A stretch of DNA of 64,000 bases from Rhizobiales bacterium 63-22. Lineage in GTDB: Bacteria; Pseudomonadota; Alphaproteobacteria; Rhizobiales; Rhizobiaceae. Of this stretch, positions 42,923-52,189 are shown one piece after another. The DNA is taken from the NCBI GenBank assembly GCA_001898995.1, contig MKVZ01000019.1:168084-232083 (forward strand). The letters are read 5' to 3'. Position numbers and translations under genes: made by a program. The notes under the pieces were generated by a model. It was given only the letters and a program-made list of their open reading frames with translations, was not told the origin of the DNA and did not search any database. Numbering within the stretch: the stretch's first letter is position 1; the number at the start of each line of letters is the position of its first letter.

Positions 42923-43946
42923 CGCCGTCTGCGACCTGACGATGGATGGCCGCGCGGCTGCGGGTGCCTCCATCCCGGCAGACAAATCCTTCACCGGGGG
43001 ATTCTTTCTCGATCAAGGCTTTAGCATTCGGCTTGCAAAGTTGAACGAAGCTGAAATGGGTGGCGTCTGCAATCTCCCGATAGGACGTCGTTTTCTTTGG
43101 CAAATGTTCGGCGATATATTCTGAATCGATCTTCCGCGCCGCGATCTCGCTGACTTCTGTCCCCGAGGCGTAGATCAGCACCGGGATTTTCACGGCGGCC
43201 AGGCTGTCGGCTAAAAATCCTGATGCCGGGCCAGGGTCAAAAGTAATTACCGCGCCCACACGTGTATCTCGATAGTTGCCTGCAAGTTCAGGCGCTGCTT
43301 TCCCGCCGCCGACAATACCAATTGCGGCAAACAGCTTCCTGTCCTTGCATTGTGGCGGAGCATTTGAGCCGTCGCAGCCCTTCAAAGCGAGATCTGCACT
43401 ATAACGGCCACCTGCCAGTTCAATGGCAGTCCAACCGCCCAGGGAATGACCCACAACGGCGATCCGGCGCACATCGATCTTTCCGCCCAATGCAGGGTTA
43501 TCGAGGATTGCCGTCAGTGTATGGCTGATATCGAGTGGGCGTTCCCAGAGACGGGTTGCCTCCGAAGCACGCATGTCGGCTGTTGTGGTGCCGGGATGAT
43601 CCGGTGCAGCGACGACATAGCCGTTTCTGGCAAGTTCGCCGGCGAGCCAGTTCAAATTTTTCCAGCTTCCTCCGTATCCGTGCGATAGCAGTACCAGCGG
43701 ATGCCGTCCGGCAAGAGGAGAGGAGTCCTTGAATACATCGAGGCCGACGAACGCCCGATTTCCACCGACCATCTCGGCCTTGCCGCCCGGTCGTGTTGGA
43801 TACCACACGGTAACGTTAAGCGACCGATCTCCTTTATCGAAGAGCACGATTTGTTTGAAGCCAACAGATTCGGCCGCAACGGCCGTATTTCCTGCGGCGA
43901 TGAAGCCAAACAGCACCAGAAAGATGTAACGCACCCCAATCTCCAT
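42885..43946 (-). CDS. Secreted alpha/beta hydrolase (dienelactone hydrolase / PAF-acetylhydrolase-like)
   Basis: 353 residues from the ATG at 43946. A signal peptide runs to about residue 25 (FLVLFGFIAAGNTAVAA). The oxyanion motif LVLLSHGYGGSWKNLNWLAG (20 residues) and nucleophile GHSLGGW with Ser168 match the COG4188 predicted dienelactone hydrolases. Asp in ITFDPGPASGF and His in ADATHFSFVQLC could complete the triad. Likely an exported esterase; substrate unknown. Gene lies in the low-GC accessory segment. Confidence 0.82.
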   Translation of the reverse strand: MEIGVRYIFLVLFGFIAAGNTAVAAESVGFKQIVLFDKGDRSLNVTVWYPTRPGGKAEMVGGNRAFVGLDVFKDSSPLAGRHPLVLLSHGYGGSWKNLNWLAGELARNGYVVAAPDHPGTTTADMRASEATRLWERPLDISHTLTAILDNPALGGKIDVRRIAVVGHSLGGWTAIELAGGRYSADLALKGCDGSNAPPQCKDRKLFAAIGIVGGGKAAPELAGNYRDTRVGAVITFDPGPASGFLADSLAAVKIPVLIYASGTEVSEIAARKIDSEYIAEHLPKKTTSYREIADATHFSFVQLCKPNAKALIEKESPGEGFVCRDGGTRSRAAIHRQVADGVMTFLEKAFPEP

Positions 43947-44061
43947 AGTTGCACAGCACCGCTCTAATGGAACGGTTTTTTGCCCTTGGAGACCTGAATC
44001 GCGATCGAGGTCCGGAGTTTTGCGGCACATCCCCCGATGCAGCCGAGGCCGAAGCGGGCTT

Positions 44062-45423
44062 TCAGCCGAACAGCGTGTCGTAGAGCAGCTTGAAGTTGAG
44101 AACGAGGATCAGCGCGGTGACGATCCAGGCGAGCACGGCCACCCACGGCCCGATGGCGAGGTTGCCCATCTTCTTCCGGCTGGAGACGAACTGCACCAGC
44201 GGGATCGCGGCGAAGGGAAGCTGTATCGAGAGGATGACCTGACTGAACACCAGCAGTTTGTCCGCGCCTTTCTCGCCGTAAAGGCCGATGGCGATGACGA
44301 CGGGCACGATGGCGAGGCAGCGCGTGATGAGCCGCCGCGCCCAGTGCGGGATGCGCAGGCGCAGAAAGCCTTCCATCACGATCTGGCCGGCGAGCGTGGC
44401 GGTCACGGTCGAGTTGACGCCGGAAGCAAGCAGGGCGATCGCAAACAGGATCGAGGCGATGCCGAGGCCGAGCAGGGGCGACAGAAGCTGGAAAGCCTGC
44501 CCGATATCGGCCACGTCCTGATGGCCCGTCCCGTGAAAGGCGGCCGCGGCGACGATCAGGATGGCGGCGTTGACGAAAAGCGCCAGCATCAGCGCCACGG
44601 TCGAGTCGATCGTCGCCCATTTGATGGCGTCGCGCTTGCCGTCGTCGGTCTTCTCGTAATCGCGCGTCTGAACGATCGAGGAGTGCAGGTAGAGGTTATG
44701 CGGCATCACGGTCGCGCCGATGATGCCGATCGCGATGTAGAGCATGGCCGGGTTCGTGACGATTTCCGGTGAAGGAATGAACATGCTGTGCATCAGCTCT
44801 CCGACCGCCGGCTGTGCGGCGACGATCTGGATGATGAAGCAGGTGAAGATGATCGCCAGCATCGCGACCACGAAGGCTTCGAGATAGCGGAACCCCCTGT
44901 TCATCAGGAACAGGAGCAGGATCGCGTCCAGACCGGTCAGGATTGAGCCGACGAGAAGCGGGATGTGGAAAAGCAGTTGCAGGGCGATCGCCGTGCCGAT
45001 CACCTCGGCGAGGTCGCAGGCCATGATGGCAAGCTCGCAGGCGATCCACAGCGCGAAATTGACCGGCTTGGGATAGTAGGCACGGCAGGCCTGCGCCAGA
45101 TCGCGGCCCGTGACGATGCCGAGCCGCGCGGCCAGCGCCTGTAGCAGGATGGCCATCAGGTTCGACAGCATGATGACGAAGAGCAGCGTATAGCCGTAGG
45201 CCGCGCCGCCGGCGAGGTCGGTCGCCCAGTTGCCGGGGTCCATGTAGCCGACGGAAACCATGTAGCCGGGGCCCACAAAGGCGAGCAGCCGCCTGAACCA
45301 CATTCCCGTCTGCGGAACGCGAACGGTTGCGTTCACTTCCGGCAGGCTGGGCTCCATGTCGTCGTCCAGCCAGGAAAACCGTGCGTTGGAGCGGGGCGGC
45401 AGCGTGGGTTGCATATTGGCCAT
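44062..45423 (-). CDS. mntH: Nramp-type Mn2+/H+ symporter
   Basis: 453 residues from the ATG at 45423 (GGAG 7 nt upstream); an ATG at 45453 is less likely. Eleven or so helices. The Nramp signature DPGNWATDL is in TM1, and MPHNLYLHSS (with the A-x-x-MPHN metal motif as IGATVMPHN) is in TM6. Imports Mn2+ into the cytoplasm. It is divergent from mntR, with a candidate MntR box between. Confidence 0.95.
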   Translation of the reverse strand: MANMQPTLPPRSNARFSWLDDDMEPSLPEVNATVRVPQTGMWFRRLLAFVGPGYMVSVGYMDPGNWATDLAGGAAYGYTLLFVIMLSNLMAILLQALAARLGIVTGRDLAQACRAYYPKPVNFALWIACELAIMACDLAEVIGTAIALQLLFHIPLLVGSILTGLDAILLLFLMNRGFRYLEAFVVAMLAIIFTCFIIQIVAAQPAVGELMHSMFIPSPEIVTNPAMLYIAIGIIGATVMPHNLYLHSSIVQTRDYEKTDDGKRDAIKWATIDSTVALMLALFVNAAILIVAAAAFHGTGHQDVADIGQAFQLLSPLLGLGIASILFAIALLASGVNSTVTATLAGQIVMEGFLRLRIPHWARRLITRCLAIVPVVIAIGLYGEKGADKLLVFSQVILSIQLPFAAIPLVQFVSSRKKMGNLAIGPWVAVLAWIVTALILVLNFKLLYDTLFG

Positions 45424-45479
45424 GAATTTCTCCGGACCGTTTCGATGTTGCATTGGCTCATGAATAAACCCATATGCAC

Positions 45480-45505
45480 AGAATATGCAATAGGCTATAA
45501 TAACT
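45480..45505. promoter_or_regulatory. Candidate MntR box in the mntH-mntR intergenic region
   Basis: ATAG-G-CTAT palindrome (45490-45498) in the context AATATGCAATAGGCTATAAT, about 70 bp before the mntH start and in the shared divergent region. The ATAGGCTAT core resembles described MntR operators. A preceding ATATGCA repeat (45470s and 45483) may contribute. Confidence 0.5.
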
Positions 45506-45629
45506 GGCAGATGCTAATTTTCGCGAGCCGTCGGTCTCGGCGGCGAATATGAAAAGCGGGAAGCTGTTCCCGATAGCAACGTGTGCTATAAAGTTTTCCT
45601 GATATTCGATTCACGATGGAGAGCGGTCA

Positions 45630-46088
45630 TTGCGGCCAGCGCGCAAGCTCAAGCCCCGGGAGATTCCGTTACCCGATGCCGAGGTTCATTCGGAGAGCTT
45701 CCGGCAGATCAGGATAGCGCGGCGCAGTGCGCTGACGGAGGACTATGTCGAACTGATCGCCGATCTTCTCGATCAGGGGCAGGAAGCGCGGCAGGTCGAT
45801 ATCGCTGCGCGTCTGGGCGTGGCGCAGCCGACGGTGGCGAAGATGCTCAAGCGGCTTGCGGGCGAGGGACTCATCTCGCAGAAGCCCTATCGCGGTGTGT
45901 TCCTGACGGACGAGGGCCTGAAGCTGGCGCGCGAGAGCCGCGAGCGCCATCAGATCGTGGAATCGTTCCTGCTGTGGCTGGGCGTCAGTGCCGATACGGC
46001 GCGCATCGACGCCGAGGGCATTGAGCATCATGTCAGCGCCGAGACGCTGGAAGCGTTCCGCAAGCTGCTCCAAAGCGCCGGGAAATAA
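45630..46088 (+). CDS. mntR: Manganese-responsive regulator MntR (DtxR family)
   Basis: 152 residues starting with TTG at 45630 (GGAG 8 nt upstream). DtxR-type winged helix: TEDYVELIADLLDQGQEARQ (20 residues) and VDIAARLGVAQPTVAKMLKR (20 residues), then the wing LISQKPYRGVFLTDEG. Dimer/metal region includes ERHQIVESFLLWLGV and EGIEHHVS, with His residues expected for Mn binding. No SH3-like domain, as usual for MntR. It should repress mntH when Mn is plentiful. Confidence 0.92.
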   Translation: MRPARKLKPREIPLPDAEVHSESFRQIRIARRSALTEDYVELIADLLDQGQEARQVDIAARLGVAQPTVAKMLKRLAGEGLISQKPYRGVFLTDEGLKLARESRERHQIVESFLLWLGVSADTARIDAEGIEHHVSAETLEAFRKLLQSAGK

Positions 46089-46109
46089 CGGCGGTGTGAT
46101 GACGGGCGG

Positions 46110-47525
46110 TCAGGTCCGCCCGTAAATGTCGTCGAAGCGGACGATATCGTCTTCGCCGAGATATTCGCCGCTCTGCACCTCGATCAGCACCAGTGGCAGG
46201 ATGCCGGGATTTTCCAGCCGGTGACGGAACCCGCACGGAATATAGGTGGACTGGTTGGTAGTGAGCAGAATCTCGCGGTCGCCATTGGTGACTTTGGCGG
46301 TGCCGGAAACCACGATCCAGTGCTCGGAGCGGTGATGATGCGCCTGAAGGCTCAGGCGCCGGCCGGGCTTGACCTCGATGCGCTTGATCTTGAAGCCGTC
46401 GCCTTCCTCCAGCACCGTATAGGTGCCCCATGGCCGGTGCGCGGTGCGGTGCAGCTTCGCCGCCTCATGGCCCTGCGCACGCAGCCGGTTGAACACCTTG
46501 CGCACATCCTGCGCCTTGTCGCGATGGGCGACGAGCAAGGCATCGGGCGTGTCCACCACCAGAAGGTCGCGCACGCCGACGAGGCTGACCAGCCGCGTTT
46601 CCGACAGCACGAAGCAGTCGCTCGCCTCTTCCAGCACCGTCTCGCCGTCGAGGCGGTTGCCCTCGGCGTCGGGTGCGATCAGATCGGCCATCGCCGCCCA
46701 TGAGCCGATATCCGACCAGCCGCAGGAAACGGGAATGCAGGCGATGTTGTCGGCCTTCTCCATCACCGCATAGTCGATGGAAATGGCCGGCGTGGCGGCG
46801 AATTCGTCCTTCGCGAGTTCGACGGTCCGGGTCTCGCCGTTCGCGCCCCGGCGCGCATGGTCGAGCGCGCCCTGCACGCCGGTCAGGATTTCGGGCACAT
46901 GGCGCTGCATCGCTTCGATCATGGTGCCGGCGGTGAAGCAGAACATGCCGGAATTCCAGAAATAGCGTCCGCTTTCCACATAGGCCTGCGCGGTGGCGGC
47001 ATCCGGCTTCTCGACGAAGCGCAACGCGTTCTCGCCATCGGCCTCGATATAGCCGAAGCCGGTTTCCGCGCGGTCCGGCACGATGCCGAAGGTGACGATG
47101 CGGCCGGTTTCGGCAAGCCGGCGCGCCCGTGTCACGGCGTCGGCGAAGGCGGCCTCGTCTGCGATCAGGTGGTCGGCGGGCATGACCAGCAGCACGGTAT
47201 CGGAGCCATAGGCTGCCGCGGCCTGGAGTGCCGCTGCCGCCACCGCGGGCGCGGTGTCGCGGCCCAGCGGCTCCAGCAGGAAGACATTGTCGGTCGCGGG
47301 CGCCTTGGCGTCGGCATAGGCGTCGAGCGTGAGGAACAGGAAATCGCGGTTGGTGACGGTAAGGATATGATCGACGCCGTCGAGCCGCGCGGCGCGGTTA
47401 TAGGTCTTGCCGATCAGCGTGCTGCCGTCCGGAAGTTCGATGAAGGGCTTGGGATGGGCATCGCGCGAGAGCGGCCAGAGCCTCGAACCGGAACCGCCGC
47501 TGATGATGACAGGAATGAAGCTCAT
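46110..47525 (-). CDS. manC: Mannose-1-phosphate guanylyltransferase / mannose-6-phosphate isomerase
   Basis: 471-residue type II enzyme. The nucleotidyltransferase domain starts IPVIISGGSGSRLWPLSRDA (20 residues) with the metal/pyrophosphate motif, and contains FVEKPD and PVSCGWSDIGSW. The C-terminal cupin isomerase domain (about 355-465) has RLSLQAHHHRSEHWIVVSGT (20 residues). It makes GDP-mannose for surface polysaccharides. Only 2 bp separate it from manB upstream, so both form one operon. Confidence 0.95.
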   Translation of the reverse strand: MSFIPVIISGGSGSRLWPLSRDAHPKPFIELPDGSTLIGKTYNRAARLDGVDHILTVTNRDFLFLTLDAYADAKAPATDNVFLLEPLGRDTAPAVAAAALQAAAAYGSDTVLLVMPADHLIADEAAFADAVTRARRLAETGRIVTFGIVPDRAETGFGYIEADGENALRFVEKPDAATAQAYVESGRYFWNSGMFCFTAGTMIEAMQRHVPEILTGVQGALDHARRGANGETRTVELAKDEFAATPAISIDYAVMEKADNIACIPVSCGWSDIGSWAAMADLIAPDAEGNRLDGETVLEEASDCFVLSETRLVSLVGVRDLLVVDTPDALLVAHRDKAQDVRKVFNRLRAQGHEAAKLHRTAHRPWGTYTVLEEGDGFKIKRIEVKPGRRLSLQAHHHRSEHWIVVSGTAKVTNGDREILLTTNQSTYIPCGFRHRLENPGILPLVLIEVQSGEYLGEDDIVRFDDIYGRT

Positions 47526-47527
47526 GG

Positions 47528-48958
47528 TCAGGCATCCTTTGTTGCGTTGCGGGCAGTATCGAGGCCGGACGCCAGTAGTGCGGCGGCTTCGGTTTCGTCG
47601 GCGGCCTCCACATAGCACCGCAGTTCGGGCGCGTTTCCCGAAGCACGATAATGGACGGCGTTGCCGGAGGCGAGGAAAAGCTTGACGCCGTCGATTGCCT
47701 CGATGCGCCGTACAGTGTCGGCAGCGGGGAAAAGCTCCGCCCGCGTCCGGTCGTCCCGGAGCCGGGCGAGGAAGGCGGCGCTCTTTTCCTGCGGCACGTT
47801 TTGCAGCCGGTCGCTCAGCGCGACGCGGAAATGGAAATCCGCGCCGATCCGCGACAACGGCCTGCCCTGTTCCGCGACCGAAGCGAGGCAGGCGAGGATG
47901 GGCAGCAGCGCATCGCGGGTGGGCAGGGCGGAGAGACGGCGCCCGTCCTTTTCGGCCGCGCTGCCGAGCAGCACCCCGCCATTGGCCTCGAAGCCGACGA
48001 CGGTTCGCGCACCGTCCCGCGCCGCTTGGGCCATGCCGTCGATGACGTAGGGCGAGCCGACGCGCGTGCGCAGCACCCGGGCGAACAGGCCGCAGTCCTC
48101 CAGCGCCGAATTGGAGGTGACGGGTGTGACGATCGCGTCCGTGCCGATCCAGCGCGCGGTGATGGCGCCGACCAGATCGCCGCGCACGAAGCGGCCCGTC
48201 TCGTCGGCGATGAGGGGGCGGTCGGCGTCGCCATCGGTGGAGACGATGGCGTCGAAGCGGCTTTCCCTGGCCCATTGCGCCAGAAGCGCGATATCCTCCG
48301 GGCGCAGCGCCTCCGTATCGACCGGCACGAACACGTCGGAGCGGCCGAGCGGCACCGTTTCCGCGCCGAGTTCGCCGAGAATGCGCGGGATCACGTCGCG
48401 GGCGACCGAGGAGTGCTGGTAGACGCCGACGCGAAGGCCCGCGAGGCGGTCTTTTCCGAGAAAATCCACATAGCGCGCGACATAGGCCGTAAGTGCGGCA
48501 TCGTCTGGCGCCGTGCCGGTCAAGCGGCGGCAGGTGGTATCGACAGGCAGAGCGGCATGCGTGGCGGCAATGGCTTGCTCGTCGTCCTTGTCGATCTCGC
48601 CGTCGGCGCGATAGAATTTCAACCCGTTGCGGTCGTCGGGGATGTGACTGCCCGTGACCATGATGCAGGGCGCCTGCCGCGCCATGGCGTAAGCGCCGAG
48701 CGCCGGCGTCGGCAGTACGCCGCAATCCACCGGCGCGAAACCGGCGTCGGCGATCGCCGCCATGGCGAGCGCGGCGATGCCGGGGCTGGAGGGGCGCAGG
48801 TCGCGGCCGACGAACACCGTTCCGCCCGCTTGCAGCCGGCCGGCGGCGGCGAGCGTGCGCACGAAAGCCAGCGTCCAGGCATAGGCGGGCGGCCCGTCCA
48901 GCTCGACCGCCAACCCGCGCAGGCCGCTGGTGCCGAATTTAAGCGATGTGCCGCTCAT
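47528..48958 (-). CDS. manB: Phosphomannomutase
   Basis: 476 residues of the alpha-D-phosphohexomutase family. Active-site serine loop VTGSHIPDDRNGLKFY, metal loop STDGDADRP and sugar-binding loop FEANGGVLLG (GFEANGG). It converts mannose-6-phosphate to mannose-1-phosphate for manC. The start at 48958 has GAGGGGG about 9 nt upstream. A perfect 15-bp inverted repeat lies 31 bp before the start. Confidence 0.93.
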   Translation of the reverse strand: MSGTSLKFGTSGLRGLAVELDGPPAYAWTLAFVRTLAAAGRLQAGGTVFVGRDLRPSSPGIAALAMAAIADAGFAPVDCGVLPTPALGAYAMARQAPCIMVTGSHIPDDRNGLKFYRADGEIDKDDEQAIAATHAALPVDTTCRRLTGTAPDDAALTAYVARYVDFLGKDRLAGLRVGVYQHSSVARDVIPRILGELGAETVPLGRSDVFVPVDTEALRPEDIALLAQWARESRFDAIVSTDGDADRPLIADETGRFVRGDLVGAITARWIGTDAIVTPVTSNSALEDCGLFARVLRTRVGSPYVIDGMAQAARDGARTVVGFEANGGVLLGSAAEKDGRRLSALPTRDALLPILACLASVAEQGRPLSRIGADFHFRVALSDRLQNVPQEKSAAFLARLRDDRTRAELFPAADTVRRIEAIDGVKLFLASGNAVHYRASGNAPELRCYVEAADETEAAALLASGLDTARNATKDA

Positions 48959-48988
48959 ATGGACCGTTCCCCCTCAAGGAGTGGCTTT

Positions 48989-49041
48989 GAATCCGAAATT
49001 CGTTCGCGGTGGTGCTCCAACCGAATACGAATTTCGGATTC
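48989..49041. repeat. Perfect 15-bp inverted repeat between the ClC gene and manB
   Basis: GAATCCGAAATTCGT (48989-49003) and ACGAATTTCGGATTC (49027-49041) with a 23-bp centre that can form a smaller stem (CGGTGG / CCAACCG). No T-run follows on the minus strand, so it is not a standard terminator. It stands just upstream of manB. Confidence 0.8.
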
Positions 49042-49111
49042 GCCACACCAGCCCCCCGGTTCTGTTAATATTGCAATGCAATCATATGATGCGCAATCGT
49101 GCAGAAAATCT

Positions 49112-50491
49112 TTATGCGTGCTGCGGTTCTGCGGTCTGTTCCTCATGCGCTGCCATGGTCTTGTCGCGCGCGCGGCGCTGGCGCAGCACATCGGCGACGA
49201 AATTGCGCGACAGGGCGTGGTAGAGCGGCTCGTTGGAGATGAGCCGGGCCGTGCCGTAGCCGAGCATGGAGGCGCACATCAGCGGAATGACATTGTCATG
49301 ATTGCCCGTCATTTCCAGAATGATGACGAAGGCGGTCATCGGCGCCTGCACCACACCGGCGAAGTAGCCCGCCATGCCGAGCACGGCGGCGAGGCTGATG
49401 CTGGTGCCGAGCATGAGGCTGATGCTGCTGCCGAGGCCCGCGCCGACCGAAAGCGAAGGCGCGAAGATGCCGCCCGGAATGCCGGAGACCATGGACAGGA
49501 GGCCGGCGATGAATTTGGCGATGAAATAGAACACCGGCAGCGCCTGTCCCTCGACCGCGCCGCGGGCCTGCTCGTAGCCGGCGCCGAAGGTGGCGCCCCC
49601 GGCGGCGATGCCGATCACCGCGATGGCGAGGCCGCAGAGGCCGGCGATCAGCACCGTGTCGCGCACCGGCGCCTTTTGCGTGAAACGGCGCGCCCGCTTG
49701 CCGAGATCGAGCGCCAGCGCGCTGAACGCCGCCCCCAGAGCGCCGCCGATCACGCCGCACAGGATAACGAGAATCCAGTCCTTGCCGCTGGTCGCCACGG
49801 CCGTCGTCACGCCGAAATAGTTATAGTTGCCGACAAGGCCCAGCGAGGCGATACCGGCGAGGAGGACGGCCGAGAGAACGAGACCGTTGGTGCGCGCGGC
49901 ATAGGCGCGGCCCATTTCCTCGATGGCGAAGACGACGCCCGCGAGCGGCGTGTTGAAGGCGGCGGCGATGCCCGCCGCCGATCCGGCGAGGATCAGGCCG
50001 CGCGCCTGTTCCATCCCGCCGATCCGGGCCGATTGCAGCATGATGGCCGCGCCGATCTGCACGGTCGGGCCTTCGCGCCCGATGGAGGCGCCGAAGAACA
50101 GGCCGGCCACGGTGAGCACGATCTTGCCGACGGCGACGCGGATGGAGAGCAGCAGCGAGCGATCCTCGTGGGTGTTGAAATGCCGCGCGGCGATTGCCTG
50201 CGGGATGCCGCTGCCGCCGGAATTGGGGAACCAGACGGTGGCGATCCACGCCGAAAGCATGAAGCCCGCCGGCGTGATGACGAGGGGAAGCCATGCGCGC
50301 CAGGGGCTGCCGCCGGTCAGCATCCGGAACCAATGCTGGGCGATGTCGGCGGCATGCGCGAAGCCGACGCTGATGATGCCGATGGCGAGCGCACCGCACC
50401 AGAAAACCAAACGGGGCTTCCACAGCCGCGGCGACATCCACATCGCGCGCGAGCGCCGGAGCAGCCGCACTCTCTTATAGGATTTTTGCAC
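49112..50491 (-). CDS. ClC family chloride transporter
   Basis: 459 residues, about ten to twelve hydrophobic helices. Ion-path motifs: GSGIPQ near residue 93, GREGPTVQIGAA with the gating-type glutamate, and GGIFAPSLSVGAGLG. No C-terminal CBS domains. The family moves Cl- either as a channel or as an H+ exchanger; a second proton glutamate equivalent (AFNTPLAGVVFAIEEM region) is plausible, which favours exchange. It is the gene upstream of manB on the same strand. Confidence 0.92.
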   Translation of the reverse strand: MQKSYKRVRLLRRSRAMWMSPRLWKPRLVFWCGALAIGIISVGFAHAADIAQHWFRMLTGGSPWRAWLPLVITPAGFMLSAWIATVWFPNSGGSGIPQAIAARHFNTHEDRSLLLSIRVAVGKIVLTVAGLFFGASIGREGPTVQIGAAIMLQSARIGGMEQARGLILAGSAAGIAAAFNTPLAGVVFAIEEMGRAYAARTNGLVLSAVLLAGIASLGLVGNYNYFGVTTAVATSGKDWILVILCGVIGGALGAAFSALALDLGKRARRFTQKAPVRDTVLIAGLCGLAIAVIGIAAGGATFGAGYEQARGAVEGQALPVFYFIAKFIAGLLSMVSGIPGGIFAPSLSVGAGLGSSISLMLGTSISLAAVLGMAGYFAGVVQAPMTAFVIILEMTGNHDNVIPLMCASMLGYGTARLISNEPLYHALSRNFVADVLRQRRARDKTMAAHEEQTAEPQHA

Positions 50492-50695
50492 TTTATTCCC
50501 TCAGGCCCGGGTTCGAGTTTCCATACGCTTTAGCATGCAAATCCTTATGCACATCTGAAACTTGTTCGCGGAAGGCTTCCCATGCGGTCATAACCGTGTT
50601 ACCAGCCGGTGCCAATTCAACCTAGCAAACAGGAATCGCCGCTGCTCCCGAACCGGTTCGGAGAGGTGGTCTTTCTCATTCATGAGGAATTGGCA

Positions 50696-52189
50696 ATGGC
50701 TAAAATCGTAGAAACCGCGACCGGGGCTATGGCCCTCACTTTCGACGACGTGCTGTTGCAGCCCGGTCATTCCGAGGTCATGCCGGGGCAGGTCGATCTG
50801 CGCACCCGCATCGCCAAGGATATCGAACTCAATCTGCCGCTGCTTTCCGCCGCGATGGATACGGTGACGGAATCGCGCCTCGCCATCGCCATGGCGCAGG
50901 CGGGCGGCATCGGCGTCATCCATCGCAATCTCTCGCCGGAGCGGCAGGCCGAGGAAGTGCGGCAGGTCAAGAAGTTCGAGTCCGGCATGGTGGTCAATCC
51001 CGTCACCATCGGTCCCGACGCGACGCTGGCCGAGGCGCAGGCGCTGATGAAGGCGCACGGCATTTCCGGCATTCCCGTGGTCGAGAACGGCCACAAGGGG
51101 CCGGGCCGTCTGGTCGGCATTCTTACCAACCGCGATGTGCGCTTCGCCTCCGATCCGCAGCAGAAGATCTACGAACTGATGACGCGGGAAAACCTCGTCA
51201 CCGTGCGCGAGACCGTCGATCAGGACGAAGCCAAGCGCCTCTTGCACGCCCACCGCATCGAAAAGCTGCTGGTGGTGGACGACAGGGGCCGCTGCGTCGG
51301 CCTCGTCACCGTGAAGGATATCGAGAAGTCGCAGCTCAATCCCCATGCCGCCAAGGACGCGCAGGGACGGCTGCGCGCCGCCGCCGCCACCAGCGTGGGC
51401 GAGGACGGCTATGAGCGCGCCGAGCGCCTGATCGACGCGGGCGTCGACCTTCTGGTGGTCGACACCGCGCACGGCCATTCGCAGCGCGTGCTGGACGCGG
51501 TGGCGCGCATCAAGAAAGCCTATCCGAACGTCGCCATTCTGGCGGGCAACGTGGCCACCGCCGCCGGCACGCTGGCCCTGATCGACGCCGGCGCGGACGC
51601 GGTCAAGGTCGGCATCGGGCCGGGTTCCATCTGCACCACGCGCATTGTGGCGGGCGTCGGCGTGCCGCAGCTTTCGGCCATCATGGCGGCGGTCGAGGCG
51701 GCTAACGGGCACGGTATCCCCGTGATCGCCGATGGTGGCATCAAGTTCTCCGGCGATTTCGCCAAGGCGCTCGCCGCCGGCGCGGTCGCGGCCATGGCCG
51801 GCTCGCTTCTGGCCGGCACCGAGGAAAGCCCCGGCGAGGTCTATCTGCATCAGGGACGCTCGTTCAAGGCCTATCGCGGCATGGGCTCTGTGGGCGCGAT
51901 GGCGCGCGGTTCGGCCGACCGCTATTTCCAGGCGGAAGTGCGCGACGAACTGAAACTGGTGCCGGAGGGCATCGAGGGACAGGTGGCCTATAAAGGTCCG
52001 ATCTCCGCCGTGCTGCATCAGCTCGCGGGCGGCCTGCGTGCCTCCATGGGCTATGTCGGCGCGAAGACGCTGGAGGAGTTCCGCGAGAAGGCCACCTTCG
52101 TGCGCATCTCCAATGCGGGCTTGCGCGAAAGCCATTCGCACGGCGTGGCGATCACCCGCGAAAGCCCGAACTATCCGGGCGGCATGTAA
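50696..52189 (+). CDS. guaB: IMP dehydrogenase
   Basis: 497 residues from the ATG at 50696 (GAGGAAT 8 nt upstream); the open frame to 50609 is non-conserved. TIM-barrel with an inserted pair of CBS domains (about 95-205: MVVNPVTIGPDATLAEAQAL, 20 residues, and LMTRENLVTVRETVDQDEAK, 20 residues). Catalytic Cys313 lies in GPGSICTTRIVAG, followed by flap and C-terminal motifs (YLHQGRSFKAYRGMGSVGAM, 20 residues). It commits IMP to guanine nucleotides. Its last 19 bp overlap the convergent oxyR gene. Confidence 0.97.
   Translation: MAKIVETATGAMALTFDDVLLQPGHSEVMPGQVDLRTRIAKDIELNLPLLSAAMDTVTESRLAIAMAQAGGIGVIHRNLSPERQAEEVRQVKKFESGMVVNPVTIGPDATLAEAQALMKAHGISGIPVVENGHKGPGRLVGILTNRDVRFASDPQQKIYELMTRENLVTVRETVDQDEAKRLLHAHRIEKLLVVDDRGRCVGLVTVKDIEKSQLNPHAAKDAQGRLRAAAATSVGEDGYERAERLIDAGVDLLVVDTAHGHSQRVLDAVARIKKAYPNVAILAGNVATAAGTLALIDAGADAVKVGIGPGSICTTRIVAGVGVPQLSAIMAAVEAANGHGIPVIADGGIKFSGDFAKALAAGAVAAMAGSLLAGTEESPGEVYLHQGRSFKAYRGMGSVGAMARGSADRYFQAEVRDELKLVPEGIEGQVAYKGPISAVLHQLAGGLRASMGYVGAKTLEEFREKATFVRISNAGLRESHSHGVAITRESPNYPGGM

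Noticed and set aside
46110..48725. 871-codon frame running from manC into the manB region
   Set aside because: The manC part is real, but the upstream part is a shadow of manB in another frame. The manC start is placed at 47525 and manB has its own frame.
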